A program made the translations under genes and the position numbers. Of a stretch of 64,000 bases of DNA, positions 34,947-43,681 are shown in pieces; position 1 is the first letter of the stretch, and each line of letters begins with the position of its first letter. Source of the stretch: Lentisphaerota bacterium (lineage in GTDB: Bacteria; Verrucomicrobiota; Lentisphaeria; Victivallales; Victivallaceae); assembly GCA_015061885.1 (NCBI GenBank), contig SUVS01000001.1, positions 1 through 64,000 of the forward strand. The letters run 5' to 3'. Under the pieces are notes generated by a model. The model worked only from the letters and a program-made list of their open reading frames with translations, was not told the origin of the DNA and did no database searches.

Positions 34947-36797
34947 ATGAGAGAGATATTCCGGTCATATAAAGTAAATTCACCTGCTGTCCGCCGTCAG
35001 CGTAAGTGGGTGCTTAATGCCGTAAACTTCTGGCATTCCCGCTGGGGTGAACGCAGTTTTCTGGCGGCGTTGGCTATTCTGATCGGGGTTTTTGCCGGCT
35101 TGGCGGAAGCTCTTTTGCATTGGGGAGTGGAAAAACTCGCTCACTTTGTGAATAATGTGCCGGTCATGATGAAAAATGCCGGAGCCGGAGCTTTGACCGG
35201 TATGATACTTTTTGCACTGTTTCCGCTGATCGGGATGGTACTTTCATACATTGTTCAGCGTACCATGGGCGGAGCACGATATGCCAAAAGTTTGAGCCCG
35301 CTTATATTGGCTTTGCACCGTAAAAGACCGACCATACCTTTAACTGAAACTTTTTCGCATCTGCTTTCCAGTGCATTGGCGGTCGGGTGCGGCGGTTCGG
35401 CGGGGCTGGAAGCTCCAAGTGTGCTGACCGGAGCGGCGATCGGTGCCAATACCGGTAGTTTCTTTTTTGTAGCCAAAAAGCGGCGGGCTTTGCTGCTGGG
35501 ATGCGGTACATCAGCGGCGATTGCCGCTATCTTCGACAGTCCCATTGCCGGTGTGCTGTTTGCCGCCGAAGTGCTGTTGCCGGAGTTCAGTGTTTCGGCA
35601 TTGGTTCCGATGATAATGTCGTCGGCAGTGGCATCGGTGGTATCGCGGATGCTGGTGCCGGATATGGAGTTTTTTCTGGCGGCGACTGCTCCGTGGCGGT
35701 TCGATGCCGTGCCATGCTATGTGCTTTGCGGTGCCGCGTGTGCGTTAGTCGGGGTGTATGTAATAAAAACAGCGTATAAACTCTCCGGCGAATTGAAAAA
35801 GCGTCTCCGCAATCCGTGGATAAGGCTTTTCACTGCCGGAGGCATACTTTGTCTGATATTGTGGCTGCTGCCGGTTCTGCGGGGACAGGGATATTGGTTT
35901 ATTGAACGGCTTTTTGCCGGAGATATGGATGGATTGCGGGCAAAGTCAACTTTCTTCAAGGATCTGCCCAACGGCGAATGGCTGGTGCTGATATTGCTGG
36001 TAATGGTCATATTGCTTAAAGTTGTGGCGGCAGTGCTGACCGTAGATGGCGGGGGCGACGGCGGGATCTTTGCACCATCAATGTTTATTGGGGCTTTTAC
36101 TGGGTTTGCCTTTGCACATATAGTAAATATGACCGGTGTTATCTTTTTGCAGGAAAACAACTTTGTGGCGATCGGCATGTGCGGCGTTTTTACCGCTGTA
36201 ATGCGTGCCCCCCTGACCGGGATATTTCTTATAGCCGAAATCACCCGCAGTTATACATTGCTGGTTCCGCTGATGATCGTATCGAGTGTGGCATACTTCT
36301 TTGCTCATCTTTTTGAGCCGAATTCGATTTACCGCAAGGCTTTGGCGGAAAGCAATCTGCTGGTCAATGACCGCGATCAAACCATGCTCCGCAGATTGCA
36401 GGTAAAGTTCAGCATGAAACGGCATTGCCGCAGTCTGCGTCCCGGCGACCGTCTGGCAGTGCTGATCGAGGAAGTGGAAAATTCACCCGGCAATCCGGTT
36501 TATCCGGTGCTTGACGGCGAAGGTCATCTGCTGGGGATCGTATATTTGGAACGGGTGCTGAAGGCAATGTTGAAACATAATGAATTCGACTTTCTGCTGA
36601 TATATGATGTGATGGAAAATCCGCCGGAAATACTCAATCCCGATGACGACCTGGCAAAAGCTATGGCGGCATTTGATCTTTACCGCGTAGATGTGCTGCC
36701 GGTTTGTTCAAATGATGGAGTATTTCAGGGCTTGCTGGAAAAAACACCGATCTTCAGCAAATACCGTTGCATGGTCAAAGAAACAGAAAACTTTTAA
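34947..36797 (+). CDS. ClC-type chloride channel/transporter with C-terminal CBS pair
   Basis: The 616-residue protein has the ClC core: GGSAGLEAPSVLTGAAIG (about 150-167) aligns with the GxEGP gate and keeps the gating Glu, and GGIFAPSMFIGAF (about 373-385) matches the GxFxP selectivity motif. Two CBS domains (about 490-545 and 550-610) would bind a nucleotide. The Ser of GSGIP-type motifs is not obvious. It moves Cl- or another anion, possibly with H+. It follows the YjbQ gene by 27 nt, and the unknown zinc-ribbon gene starts 21 nt later, so the three may form one operon. Confidence 0.9.
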   Translation: MREIFRSYKVNSPAVRRQRKWVLNAVNFWHSRWGERSFLAALAILIGVFAGLAEALLHWGVEKLAHFVNNVPVMMKNAGAGALTGMILFALFPLIGMVLSYIVQRTMGGARYAKSLSPLILALHRKRPTIPLTETFSHLLSSALAVGCGGSAGLEAPSVLTGAAIGANTGSFFFVAKKRRALLLGCGTSAAIAAIFDSPIAGVLFAAEVLLPEFSVSALVPMIMSSAVASVVSRMLVPDMEFFLAATAPWRFDAVPCYVLCGAACALVGVYVIKTAYKLSGELKKRLRNPWIRLFTAGGILCLILWLLPVLRGQGYWFIERLFAGDMDGLRAKSTFFKDLPNGEWLVLILLVMVILLKVVAAVLTVDGGGDGGIFAPSMFIGAFTGFAFAHIVNMTGVIFLQENNFVAIGMCGVFTAVMRAPLTGIFLIAEITRSYTLLVPLMIVSSVAYFFAHLFEPNSIYRKALAESNLLVNDRDQTMLRRLQVKFSMKRHCRSLRPGDRLAVLIEEVENSPGNPVYPVLDGEGHLLGIVYLERVLKAMLKHNEFDFLLIYDVMENPPEILNPDDDLAKAMAAFDLYRVDVLPVCSNDGVFQGLLEKTPIFSKYRCMVKETENF

Positions 36798-36818
36798 GCC
36801 GGTTTTGGAGGCGATCAT

Positions 36819-38468
36819 ATGGGGTCTTTTATACATTATTGCAAACACTGCAATGCCAAACTAAATGTGGATGATGCCTGGCTGGGCAAGTCGATGAAGT
36901 GTCCTGCCTGCAATAAAAAAATAACATTTCCGAATGCGGACGGTTCGGTCGAACAGTCGCAACCTACCATTGATTTGCAGGTTCCTCTGCGGTCGGCTGA
37001 TGCTGATTTTCCATCGGCTCCGCAAACTCCAGCCGTTCCGGCAAGTGACGAGATGCCGTCGGCTCCTGATTTCCGGTTGCCTGACCCGCCGACTAAAACG
37101 AATGTCGGCAGTGCTTCTGGTACCGGAAGTTCGCCGCGGCGTATAAAGTTGAAGCCGTTGCAGGGAAAAAACGAAACTGTTGATACCAAAGTTGGTAACA
37201 GCTTGGCTGCTTCAGCCGGTGACGAATTGCCGCCGCCGCCATTTGTTCCTGATATGCCGGAACCTCCGGCGAAAGTACAGGATGCTCTGCCCGAAGTCAG
37301 TAAAGTTGAATTTGAAGATATGAATACGGTGTCGGAAATGACTGAAATGCCGGAATTTCCCGGGCAGAAAATGAACATTAACACCGAAGAAATTCCATCC
37401 GTAAACAGTCAGAGTGCTGTTGCTCCGGCTGCTGAATGTGTTGTAGTTCCCGTAAGGAAAGGTTTTTTTAATGGTTCATATTTCTGGGGACGACTTGGCA
37501 GTGCATCGGTTTATGTGCTGGCGGTGGTAATGGTGTTGACTGGAATTTATTACAGTTTTCATTGCTACTGGGATTACCGGGCTGCCGAAGACAGGATTCC
37601 GGAAAAACAGGCATTGGCAAATGTGAATAAAGAGTTGGGTATCAGGGAGAAAGGTTTGAGCGAGCAGTTCAAAAATGCAATAAATCTGTTGCAGGGCAGC
37701 GGAGCTGTTTCTAAAGACGGGGTGCTTGACGGACTGGTTCTTTCGGATACGATTTGCCGCCGTCCTGATCCGATGCCGTTGGGAATATTGACTTCACGCG
37801 AGCTGAAAGTTGCCCAGGATGTACTTTTGCAGTATAAAAACAGCAATGCTAAACTCAAAGAAGAATTTATCAAATGTTTCGGCAAAGTATTGAGTTTGCA
37901 AAAAAACGATGCCGGTTCAGCAGCCGGTAGTAATATATTGCAGATAATTCTGAAAGCCGGTGAAATCAAAAAACAGTTTTACTCCAATGAAAGAGCTAAA
38001 CTTGCCCAGTTGGATTTATTGGACAATATTGTGCAGCAAGTAAAAAAATATGCCAACAACACTTCGGAGGTTAAACGATTTGAAGCTGCCAGCAGTTTTG
38101 TCCGTAAACAGCTTTTTCCGGCAGAAAATAATGTAACTGTGGTAAAAACAAGCAATGCAGTATCATCCGGTGGAATCAATTCGCAAAATGATTTGTCCAA
38201 GGGGGCGAGTTTGATCGTATCGCTGGCGAACGGCTGGCGGCTTGATGAAGAAATTGCCGCCATGGAAAAGTTGTTGGAAAAAGTTCCGGTATTGACCGAA
38301 GCATACGAGAAAAAGAAAAACGATCATTTGCGGAAAATGGGCAAGGAACTGGTAACTTTATGGCTGAAAACTCTGCTGACGGCATTTGCTTTGCTCGTGC
38401 TGGGCGATGTGTTGCGGGCGTTCTTTGATAAAGCCGATATTCTGCATCGGATAGAAGGAAAAAAATAA
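36819..38468 (+). CDS. Unknown membrane protein with N-terminal zinc ribbon
   Basis: I do not recognise this 549-residue protein. Residues 8-35 form a zinc ribbon (CKHC and CPAC 23 residues apart). A long low-complexity stretch rich in Pro, Ser, Ala and Glu follows (about 45-205). A membrane helix lies at about 225-245, then a helical, Lys/Glu/Gln-rich region with coiled-coil character (about 250-500), and a second membrane helix near the C-terminus (about 510-530). The ribbon would be cytoplasmic and the helical part periplasmic. The stop overlaps the next start in TAATG, so the two are translated together. The AGGCG site is modest. Confidence 0.6.
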   Translation: MGSFIHYCKHCNAKLNVDDAWLGKSMKCPACNKKITFPNADGSVEQSQPTIDLQVPLRSADADFPSAPQTPAVPASDEMPSAPDFRLPDPPTKTNVGSASGTGSSPRRIKLKPLQGKNETVDTKVGNSLAASAGDELPPPPFVPDMPEPPAKVQDALPEVSKVEFEDMNTVSEMTEMPEFPGQKMNINTEEIPSVNSQSAVAPAAECVVVPVRKGFFNGSYFWGRLGSASVYVLAVVMVLTGIYYSFHCYWDYRAAEDRIPEKQALANVNKELGIREKGLSEQFKNAINLLQGSGAVSKDGVLDGLVLSDTICRRPDPMPLGILTSRELKVAQDVLLQYKNSNAKLKEEFIKCFGKVLSLQKNDAGSAAGSNILQIILKAGEIKKQFYSNERAKLAQLDLLDNIVQQVKKYANNTSEVKRFEAASSFVRKQLFPAENNVTVVKTSNAVSSGGINSQNDLSKGASLIVSLANGWRLDEEIAAMEKLLEKVPVLTEAYEKKKNDHLRKMGKELVTLWLKTLLTAFALLVLGDVLRAFFDKADILHRIEGKK

Positions 38469-40201
38469 TGGCAAAAAAAATTTTTACTTTTGCCGCAATG
38501 CTTTTACTTCTGTCGCTCAACTTTGGTTGCAGTGATGTAAAAACAGCGGAAAAACGCCTGGGCAATGAATTGAAGTTTTTTGCCGGACAGTATATAAAAA
38601 ACGAATTTGTCAAGCAAATCAAACTCAACAGCGAGTGTAAGGCGTTTCAAATCAATGAAAACAAACTCCTGCTCCTGGCTTTTGATGGCATAGATGTTGT
38701 TCAGCGGACTTTGCCGTATAATGATTTGCACGAATTTGCCGTTTCCCGCTACTATGTGGGGCAGGAGTTGAATATCGTGTGTAACGAGGCTTCATGGAGC
38801 AATCTTACTGCGGTCAATCACGATAAATACAGCTACCGGGCGTTGGTAACTTTCAAATTTACTGATATACGGCGTATGTGGCAACGCATCCCCGGCAACA
38901 GTATAGCTTTTACAATATTCAAAAATTCAGCAACCGCCGATCAGATAAAGTTTGAATTACTCAATAAAGCCGTTTCGTTATTGCCGGATGAACGGTTTGA
39001 TTATTATTCGGTGTATTTCAGGAATGTTCAAATACAGGAACGCAAGTTTACAACGAGTATTTTTGTTTGTTACGATCCGGCTTTACCGGGGTGGGTGCCG
39101 GAAGATCCGGTGCTTGCCGGCGAAATAACGGTCAATGCTTCCAAGCCGGACTGGCTTGAGTGTTCGATAGATAAATTCCAACATTCCGGCATGTTGGAGC
39201 GTTATAAAGATGATTTTTACTGGAACAAGAGCAAACTTATCCGCAAGAATTACGACGAAGGTTTGGTCTTCCGCTACAACCGCTGGATGCCGTTGGCTGA
39301 AGCCGAAGAAACAGCCCGGCTCGAAGATTTGGTAAACAAGTTTGATCCCGCCAGGGCAAGCATAGAGGAGTTGACCGCTTTTTTGTTGAAACTCAAAGGT
39401 TTTTCGCCGCAAATGAATTTGACCAACGCCATACAGAAAGCGGTCGTATGTGCAGAAAATCAAATCAACATTTTACGCAACAACAATAATTACCGGGCGT
39501 TGGAACAGTTTAATGCACTTATGCAGGGAAATTCAGCCTACGCACATGTTTTTGCCGCAGTAAAAGATAATATTATGCAGGCAATAACCATTGTAAAACG
39601 CCGGGTCAACCGGCAGTTGAATGATGCAATAGCCGAAATCAACGCGGTTCTGACTGCAATGCTTAAGCTCGACAATCGTAAATTGACTGCCAATCAGATA
39701 AATATTGAATGTGTAAGACAGGAAAATATCTTGAAAAATCTTTGCAAAGAGGATTTTCCGGCTGTTTCGGCACTGTTGTTTCAAATCCGCTTTTTGCAAC
39801 TGTTGAGCAAGCAGTATCTTGACGATGTCAACAGACTTTATAAACATTACGATCAGAAAGAGCAGTTGGTGAAATTGGAGCAAACTGTATTGAACAAGTG
39901 CAAAAACTGCCGCAAAGGTGTGCAGAAATGTATTTATTGCAGCAATAAGCCCCGCATATGCAGTGAATGCGGCGGCAAACGGAATATTTTAAGCGATGAA
40001 AAATGTGCCACTTGCAACGGCACTGCTTTGTGTGTGCATTGCCGTGGTAAAGGTTCAATGAACTGTATGAACTGTTCGGGGCGCGGTTTTGTGATTCTTC
40101 ACAGCAAGGTAAAAGAGTGTTTGCAAAAAAGCATAAGTGATCTGGAAAAAATACTGAAAAACTATATTACCGATCTGGAAAATAAAAAGCTCGTTCTTTA
40201 A
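38468..40201 (+). CDS. Unknown predicted lipoprotein with C-terminal DnaJ-type cysteine repeats
   Basis: The 577-residue protein begins with a lipoprotein-like signal ending in LNFGC (Cys19 or thereabouts). The middle is mixed alpha/beta then strongly helical (about 290-460). The C-terminus (about 477-545) packs six CxxC motifs, several followed by Gly (CSECGGK, CATCNG, CVHCRGKG, CMNCSGRG), like the zinc-binding region of DnaJ. A zinc-finger module on an exported lipoprotein is odd. It overlaps the zinc-ribbon gene by 1 nt (TAATG), so the proteins probably work together. No function can be assigned. Confidence 0.6.
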   Translation: MAKKIFTFAAMLLLLSLNFGCSDVKTAEKRLGNELKFFAGQYIKNEFVKQIKLNSECKAFQINENKLLLLAFDGIDVVQRTLPYNDLHEFAVSRYYVGQELNIVCNEASWSNLTAVNHDKYSYRALVTFKFTDIRRMWQRIPGNSIAFTIFKNSATADQIKFELLNKAVSLLPDERFDYYSVYFRNVQIQERKFTTSIFVCYDPALPGWVPEDPVLAGEITVNASKPDWLECSIDKFQHSGMLERYKDDFYWNKSKLIRKNYDEGLVFRYNRWMPLAEAEETARLEDLVNKFDPARASIEELTAFLLKLKGFSPQMNLTNAIQKAVVCAENQINILRNNNNYRALEQFNALMQGNSAYAHVFAAVKDNIMQAITIVKRRVNRQLNDAIAEINAVLTAMLKLDNRKLTANQINIECVRQENILKNLCKEDFPAVSALLFQIRFLQLLSKQYLDDVNRLYKHYDQKEQLVKLEQTVLNKCKNCRKGVQKCIYCSNKPRICSECGGKRNILSDEKCATCNGTALCVHCRGKGSMNCMNCSGRGFVILHSKVKECLQKSISDLEKILKNYITDLENKKLVL

Positions 40202-40207
40202 CCGTTA

Positions 40208-40248
40208 CCGGCAACTCTCCGCATTGCAGATGGTTGCCGGGATTTTTT
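40208..40248 (+). terminator. Rho-independent terminator after the cysteine-repeat lipoprotein gene
   Basis: CCGGCAAC (40208-40215) pairs with GTTGCCGG (40233-40240) and is followed by GATTTTTT. It begins 7 nt beyond the stop codon and touches the stop of the convergent RNB gene. Confidence 0.85.
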
Positions 40249-42115
40249 ACTCTTCCTCTGCTTGCCTGGCATTGCCGGGCAATATTTTGAATTGGCTTGA
40301 GAGGGTTGCCGGATCGCTGGCTATACATTCGGCTTGGACGCATTCGCCCAGTGGAATACGGGCATTGTAACGGTTTTTGAACTCGTAAGCAAGCTCCGGC
40401 AGCAGCCATACACTGCGTTCATCGGGCTTGGCAACATATATGGCTTCGCCCTGCCAGTTCTGCGGCTGATTTTTCAAATAGACCAAAGTCCAGTATTCCC
40501 GGCACTGCCGTTCAAGTTTACTGCACAGAACTGCTGCCGGTTCGGCAACGGCAAGGCGTTCATCCATGGTGCTGATACTCAAAGTTTCATCTCCAGCAAG
40601 ATATTTACGCAACTGAATGTGGTTGAGCAAATCTTCGTACCGCCGCAACGGGCTGGTTACGCGGGCATACGGTTCCAGCCCCAAACCGGCGTGTTTTCCC
40701 GGCAGGGTTGAAAGCGTGCTGACCCGGCAGTTTTTACGCAATTCATACATGCCGGGTATTGTTTCCGGCCGTTCGTTCATTTCGGGATCGCTTTGAATAG
40801 CAAATGCCATCGGCAGATCGTTTTGCACGGCAAACTTTGCCGCCGCATGTCCCGCCGCCATCATGGCATTGGCAACCAGTTCACGGGCAGGGGAGCGATC
40901 GAGTTCGGTAATGTTGATCCGGCGTTCAGGTATATTGACTTTTATCTTGACTTCCGGCAGCCGGATCATTACTGCATTATTTGCCATGCGGTATTGCCGG
41001 AATCGCTCAATGGCATCCACGCATGGAGCGAAATGACTTGATGTCATGAGTTCTTCGGCTTGAGCATAGTTGTATCGTTCGACTTTTACCCGGCTCAAAC
41101 AGAGTTTCTCCAGATCGGCTTCGCCCTGACCGTTGATTTTGATGCCGAAACTCAATGCCGGAGATGTTTCCTGCAAGCCCAACCCGAAAATACCGACCGC
41201 GTTTTCCGGCAGCATGTGAGTTGTTTTTTCCGGCAGATACGATGTCGCTCCGCGATGACATGCAAACTGTTCCAGTTCTCCACCGAATTCAATTACTGCT
41301 GAAGGGTCAGCAATATGAACCCACAGAAGATCATTTTCCGCATCATAAGCAATGGCATCGTCGGGATCGTTACTTTCGGCATCGTCAATAGCGTATGCGG
41401 TCAGTGCGGTCAAATCCACGCGTTCTTCACCGGGCAGCGGCGGCAATGCCGGATAATCAGGCTCGGAGTCAAATTCAAATCTCCGCAAATGCGGATTATT
41501 GTCAAAATCGTTCCACACTTTAAGTTTGAGCAGTAAACTTTGAGCTTTTTCCGGCAGTGCTTCCATGCCCAGATCGTGCATGAGTTTGCTGGATGAACTT
41601 TCATTGTAAGCGACATTTTCGATTTCCCGCAAAGCCGTGCGGTCTTCTTCAAGTACCGCACCGGTGCGGATACGCTCCAGTAATGCGGCACGGGCATCGG
41701 CTTGTGCCTGTTTCTGCATTTCTTTTTGCAGAATGTTATTGATATGTTCAGCACTGTGGGCGGCAACTGTGCCGGATACACTGCCGGAAAAATAAATATC
41801 CTGCGACAAAAGTTCAAATGCAGCCAAAGCATTTTCCGGGGTATATGCGTTAAAAACAAGTTCAGTAAAGTCACTGAAACTCATAGAGTCGGAACCCATA
41901 AGTTCCACACTTTCTGCCAACACATCTTTATCGGGCAGAGCCGCCGGTGCCGGAACTGTATTGCATGGCCCGCTGTGCAGAAATTCAATATCTTTAAGCC
42001 GGACTGATTTGCGGTCGCCGGAGGCGGTCCGGATGGAATATTTATCGTTGGCGATTTCGGTAACGACTGCACCTTTGCCTTTGTATATTACAAGAGTATT
42101 GTTTTTTATAAGCAT
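40247..42115 (-). CDS. RNB-domain exoribonuclease (RNase II/R family)
   Basis: The 622-residue protein has a short N-terminal beta-barrel-like part, a helical region, and the RNB catalytic domain (about 235-560) with the acidic cluster AIDDAESNDPDDAI that binds two Mg ions, followed by VHIADPSAVI. The conserved ARVTSPLRRYEDLLNH segment is near residue 495. No clear C-terminal S1 domain is left, and the protein is shorter than RNase R, closer to bacterial/organellar RNR variants. It degrades RNA 3'-5' in the cytoplasm. It is convergent with the upstream lipoprotein gene and divergent from the LCAT-like gene. Confidence 0.88.
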   Translation of the reverse strand: MLIKNNTLVIYKGKGAVVTEIANDKYSIRTASGDRKSVRLKDIEFLHSGPCNTVPAPAALPDKDVLAESVELMGSDSMSFSDFTELVFNAYTPENALAAFELLSQDIYFSGSVSGTVAAHSAEHINNILQKEMQKQAQADARAALLERIRTGAVLEEDRTALREIENVAYNESSSSKLMHDLGMEALPEKAQSLLLKLKVWNDFDNNPHLRRFEFDSEPDYPALPPLPGEERVDLTALTAYAIDDAESNDPDDAIAYDAENDLLWVHIADPSAVIEFGGELEQFACHRGATSYLPEKTTHMLPENAVGIFGLGLQETSPALSFGIKINGQGEADLEKLCLSRVKVERYNYAQAEELMTSSHFAPCVDAIERFRQYRMANNAVMIRLPEVKIKVNIPERRINITELDRSPARELVANAMMAAGHAAAKFAVQNDLPMAFAIQSDPEMNERPETIPGMYELRKNCRVSTLSTLPGKHAGLGLEPYARVTSPLRRYEDLLNHIQLRKYLAGDETLSISTMDERLAVAEPAAVLCSKLERQCREYWTLVYLKNQPQNWQGEAIYVAKPDERSVWLLPELAYEFKNRYNARIPLGECVQAECIASDPATLSSQFKILPGNARQAEEE

Positions 42116-42255
42116 TATATACCTGAAAAATGTTGTTGTGATACTGAATTCTTCATTAATTTACCACTCCAAAGCAAAAGTTTCAAGCATAAAGGGTTGT
42201 ATTTCTGCAAAAGAGTGATATTTTATTACCGTAATATAATATTGGAGTAAAGACT

Positions 42256-43662
42256 ATGAGATTTTTTTGTTTAGCCGGTGTTGTTGCAGTATTGGCTGCC
42301 GCCTTTTGCGGTTGTGCTGTTACCGGAGGAAATTATTTCAACGATCAGGTTGCTGGTGATATTGCCGATACACGCATTGACCTGAAAAAAATTTATGCCG
42401 CTCCCGGCGACCGCACTCCGGTCATCCTTATACACGGACTTCTTGGGGCTGAATTGCGGGACAAAAATTCCAATGGCGAGCGGGTGTGGGGGGATTTTTC
42501 CTGTTTTGCACCGGAGGCGGAAAAACGCTTTATGGCAATGGCGTTAAGTCCGGAACGGAATTCCGCAGAAAATGAATTGTTTGCCGCTGATATTTTAAGA
42601 AAGACCCGGATCGAGCTGCTGGGTATAAAATTTGAGCTGGAAAATTATTCGCGGATAATTGAGCTTTTGCGGGCAATAGGTTATATACCGGAAAAAACTT
42701 TTCTGCCTCCCGGTAATCATTACAGTACACTGTTCATTTATCACTACGACTGGCGTAAAAGCATAGATGAAAATGCCGCCGGTCTTGCCCGGTTTGTTGA
42801 TGAAAAGAAAGAATATCTGGAAAATCAATTCAAATCCTGTCCGAAACACCGGAATAAAGAAGTGCGTTTTGACCTTCTCGGTCACAGCATGGGCGGTCTG
42901 ATCGCCCGGTATTATGTTGAATATGGTACGCAAAAAATCGGTGGAGCCCAAGCCTCTTTGCCGGTACGGAATTGGTATGGAGCAAAAAATGTGCGTAAAC
43001 TGGTAATGGCCGGTTCCCCCAATGCCGGTTATACTGATGTGTTGTTTGAACTGGTCAACGGTATGCGGCTTCACCGGCTGGCTCCTGAATTTCCTGCCGG
43101 AGTTCTGGCTACATTCCCCAGTTGCTACCAAATGATGCCGGAGGTATCAAAAAATACAGTACGGTTTGCTTCCGGCGGCAGTGCTGTGGATATTTTTGAT
43201 ATAAAAGTATGGCAGAAGTACCGGTGGGGATTGCTGGCTGATACATCATTCAACCGTTCGCTCCTGCGGGTGCTGTTCCCCAATGTTGCTGAAAATGAAC
43301 GCCTGACTGCGGCAACTGAATATGTGAATAATCTGTTGAACAAAGCCAGCCGTTTCAAGCTGCTTTTCAGCCGTCCGGTCGGGGTGTTGCCGGAACCGGT
43401 GAAGTATTATTTGTTTGCCTCGGCAGGCTTGCGGACCAATTCATTATTGGAGGTTGATGATTCTGACGGTTCAATTACAATAAAAGCGTCAGCTCCCGGC
43501 GATGGAAAAGTGACTTTGCAGAGTGCCGGATTCAATCATCGGCAAAAAGATAATCCGTTGATATGCAGCGATATTTATGTACTTGACGGCGGACACATGG
43601 GGTTTATGGAAAGCACGCTTTTTGCCTGCAATCTGGCTTTAGTGTTGTACTCTGAATTGTAA
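42256..43662 (+). CDS. LCAT-like alpha/beta-hydrolase lipoprotein
   Basis: The 468-residue protein has a lipoprotein signal with Cys near residue 20 (AAFCGCAVTGG). It matches lecithin:cholesterol acyltransferase/phospholipase folds: oxyanion region ILIHGLLGAELRD, nucleophile LGHSMGGLIARYY (Ser about residue 214) and a late His in LDGGHMGFME. Such enzymes hydrolyse or transfer acyl chains of membrane lipids. It would sit in the periplasm on a lipid anchor. TTGGAGT lies just upstream. The CAT-fold acyltransferase-like gene starts 19 nt later, suggesting a lipid-related pair. Confidence 0.82.
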   Translation: MRFFCLAGVVAVLAAAFCGCAVTGGNYFNDQVAGDIADTRIDLKKIYAAPGDRTPVILIHGLLGAELRDKNSNGERVWGDFSCFAPEAEKRFMAMALSPERNSAENELFAADILRKTRIELLGIKFELENYSRIIELLRAIGYIPEKTFLPPGNHYSTLFIYHYDWRKSIDENAAGLARFVDEKKEYLENQFKSCPKHRNKEVRFDLLGHSMGGLIARYYVEYGTQKIGGAQASLPVRNWYGAKNVRKLVMAGSPNAGYTDVLFELVNGMRLHRLAPEFPAGVLATFPSCYQMMPEVSKNTVRFASGGSAVDIFDIKVWQKYRWGLLADTSFNRSLLRVLFPNVAENERLTAATEYVNNLLNKASRFKLLFSRPVGVLPEPVKYYLFASAGLRTNSLLEVDDSDGSITIKASAPGDGKVTLQSAGFNHRQKDNPLICSDIYVLDGGHMGFMESTLFACNLALVLYSEL

Positions 43663-43681
43663 TTTTGTTACGGATTTTTTT

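Noticed and set aside
36819-40201. Defence system reading of the two cysteine-motif proteins
   Set aside because: No nuclease, ATPase, TIR or helicase domain is visible, and the neighbours are housekeeping transport genes.
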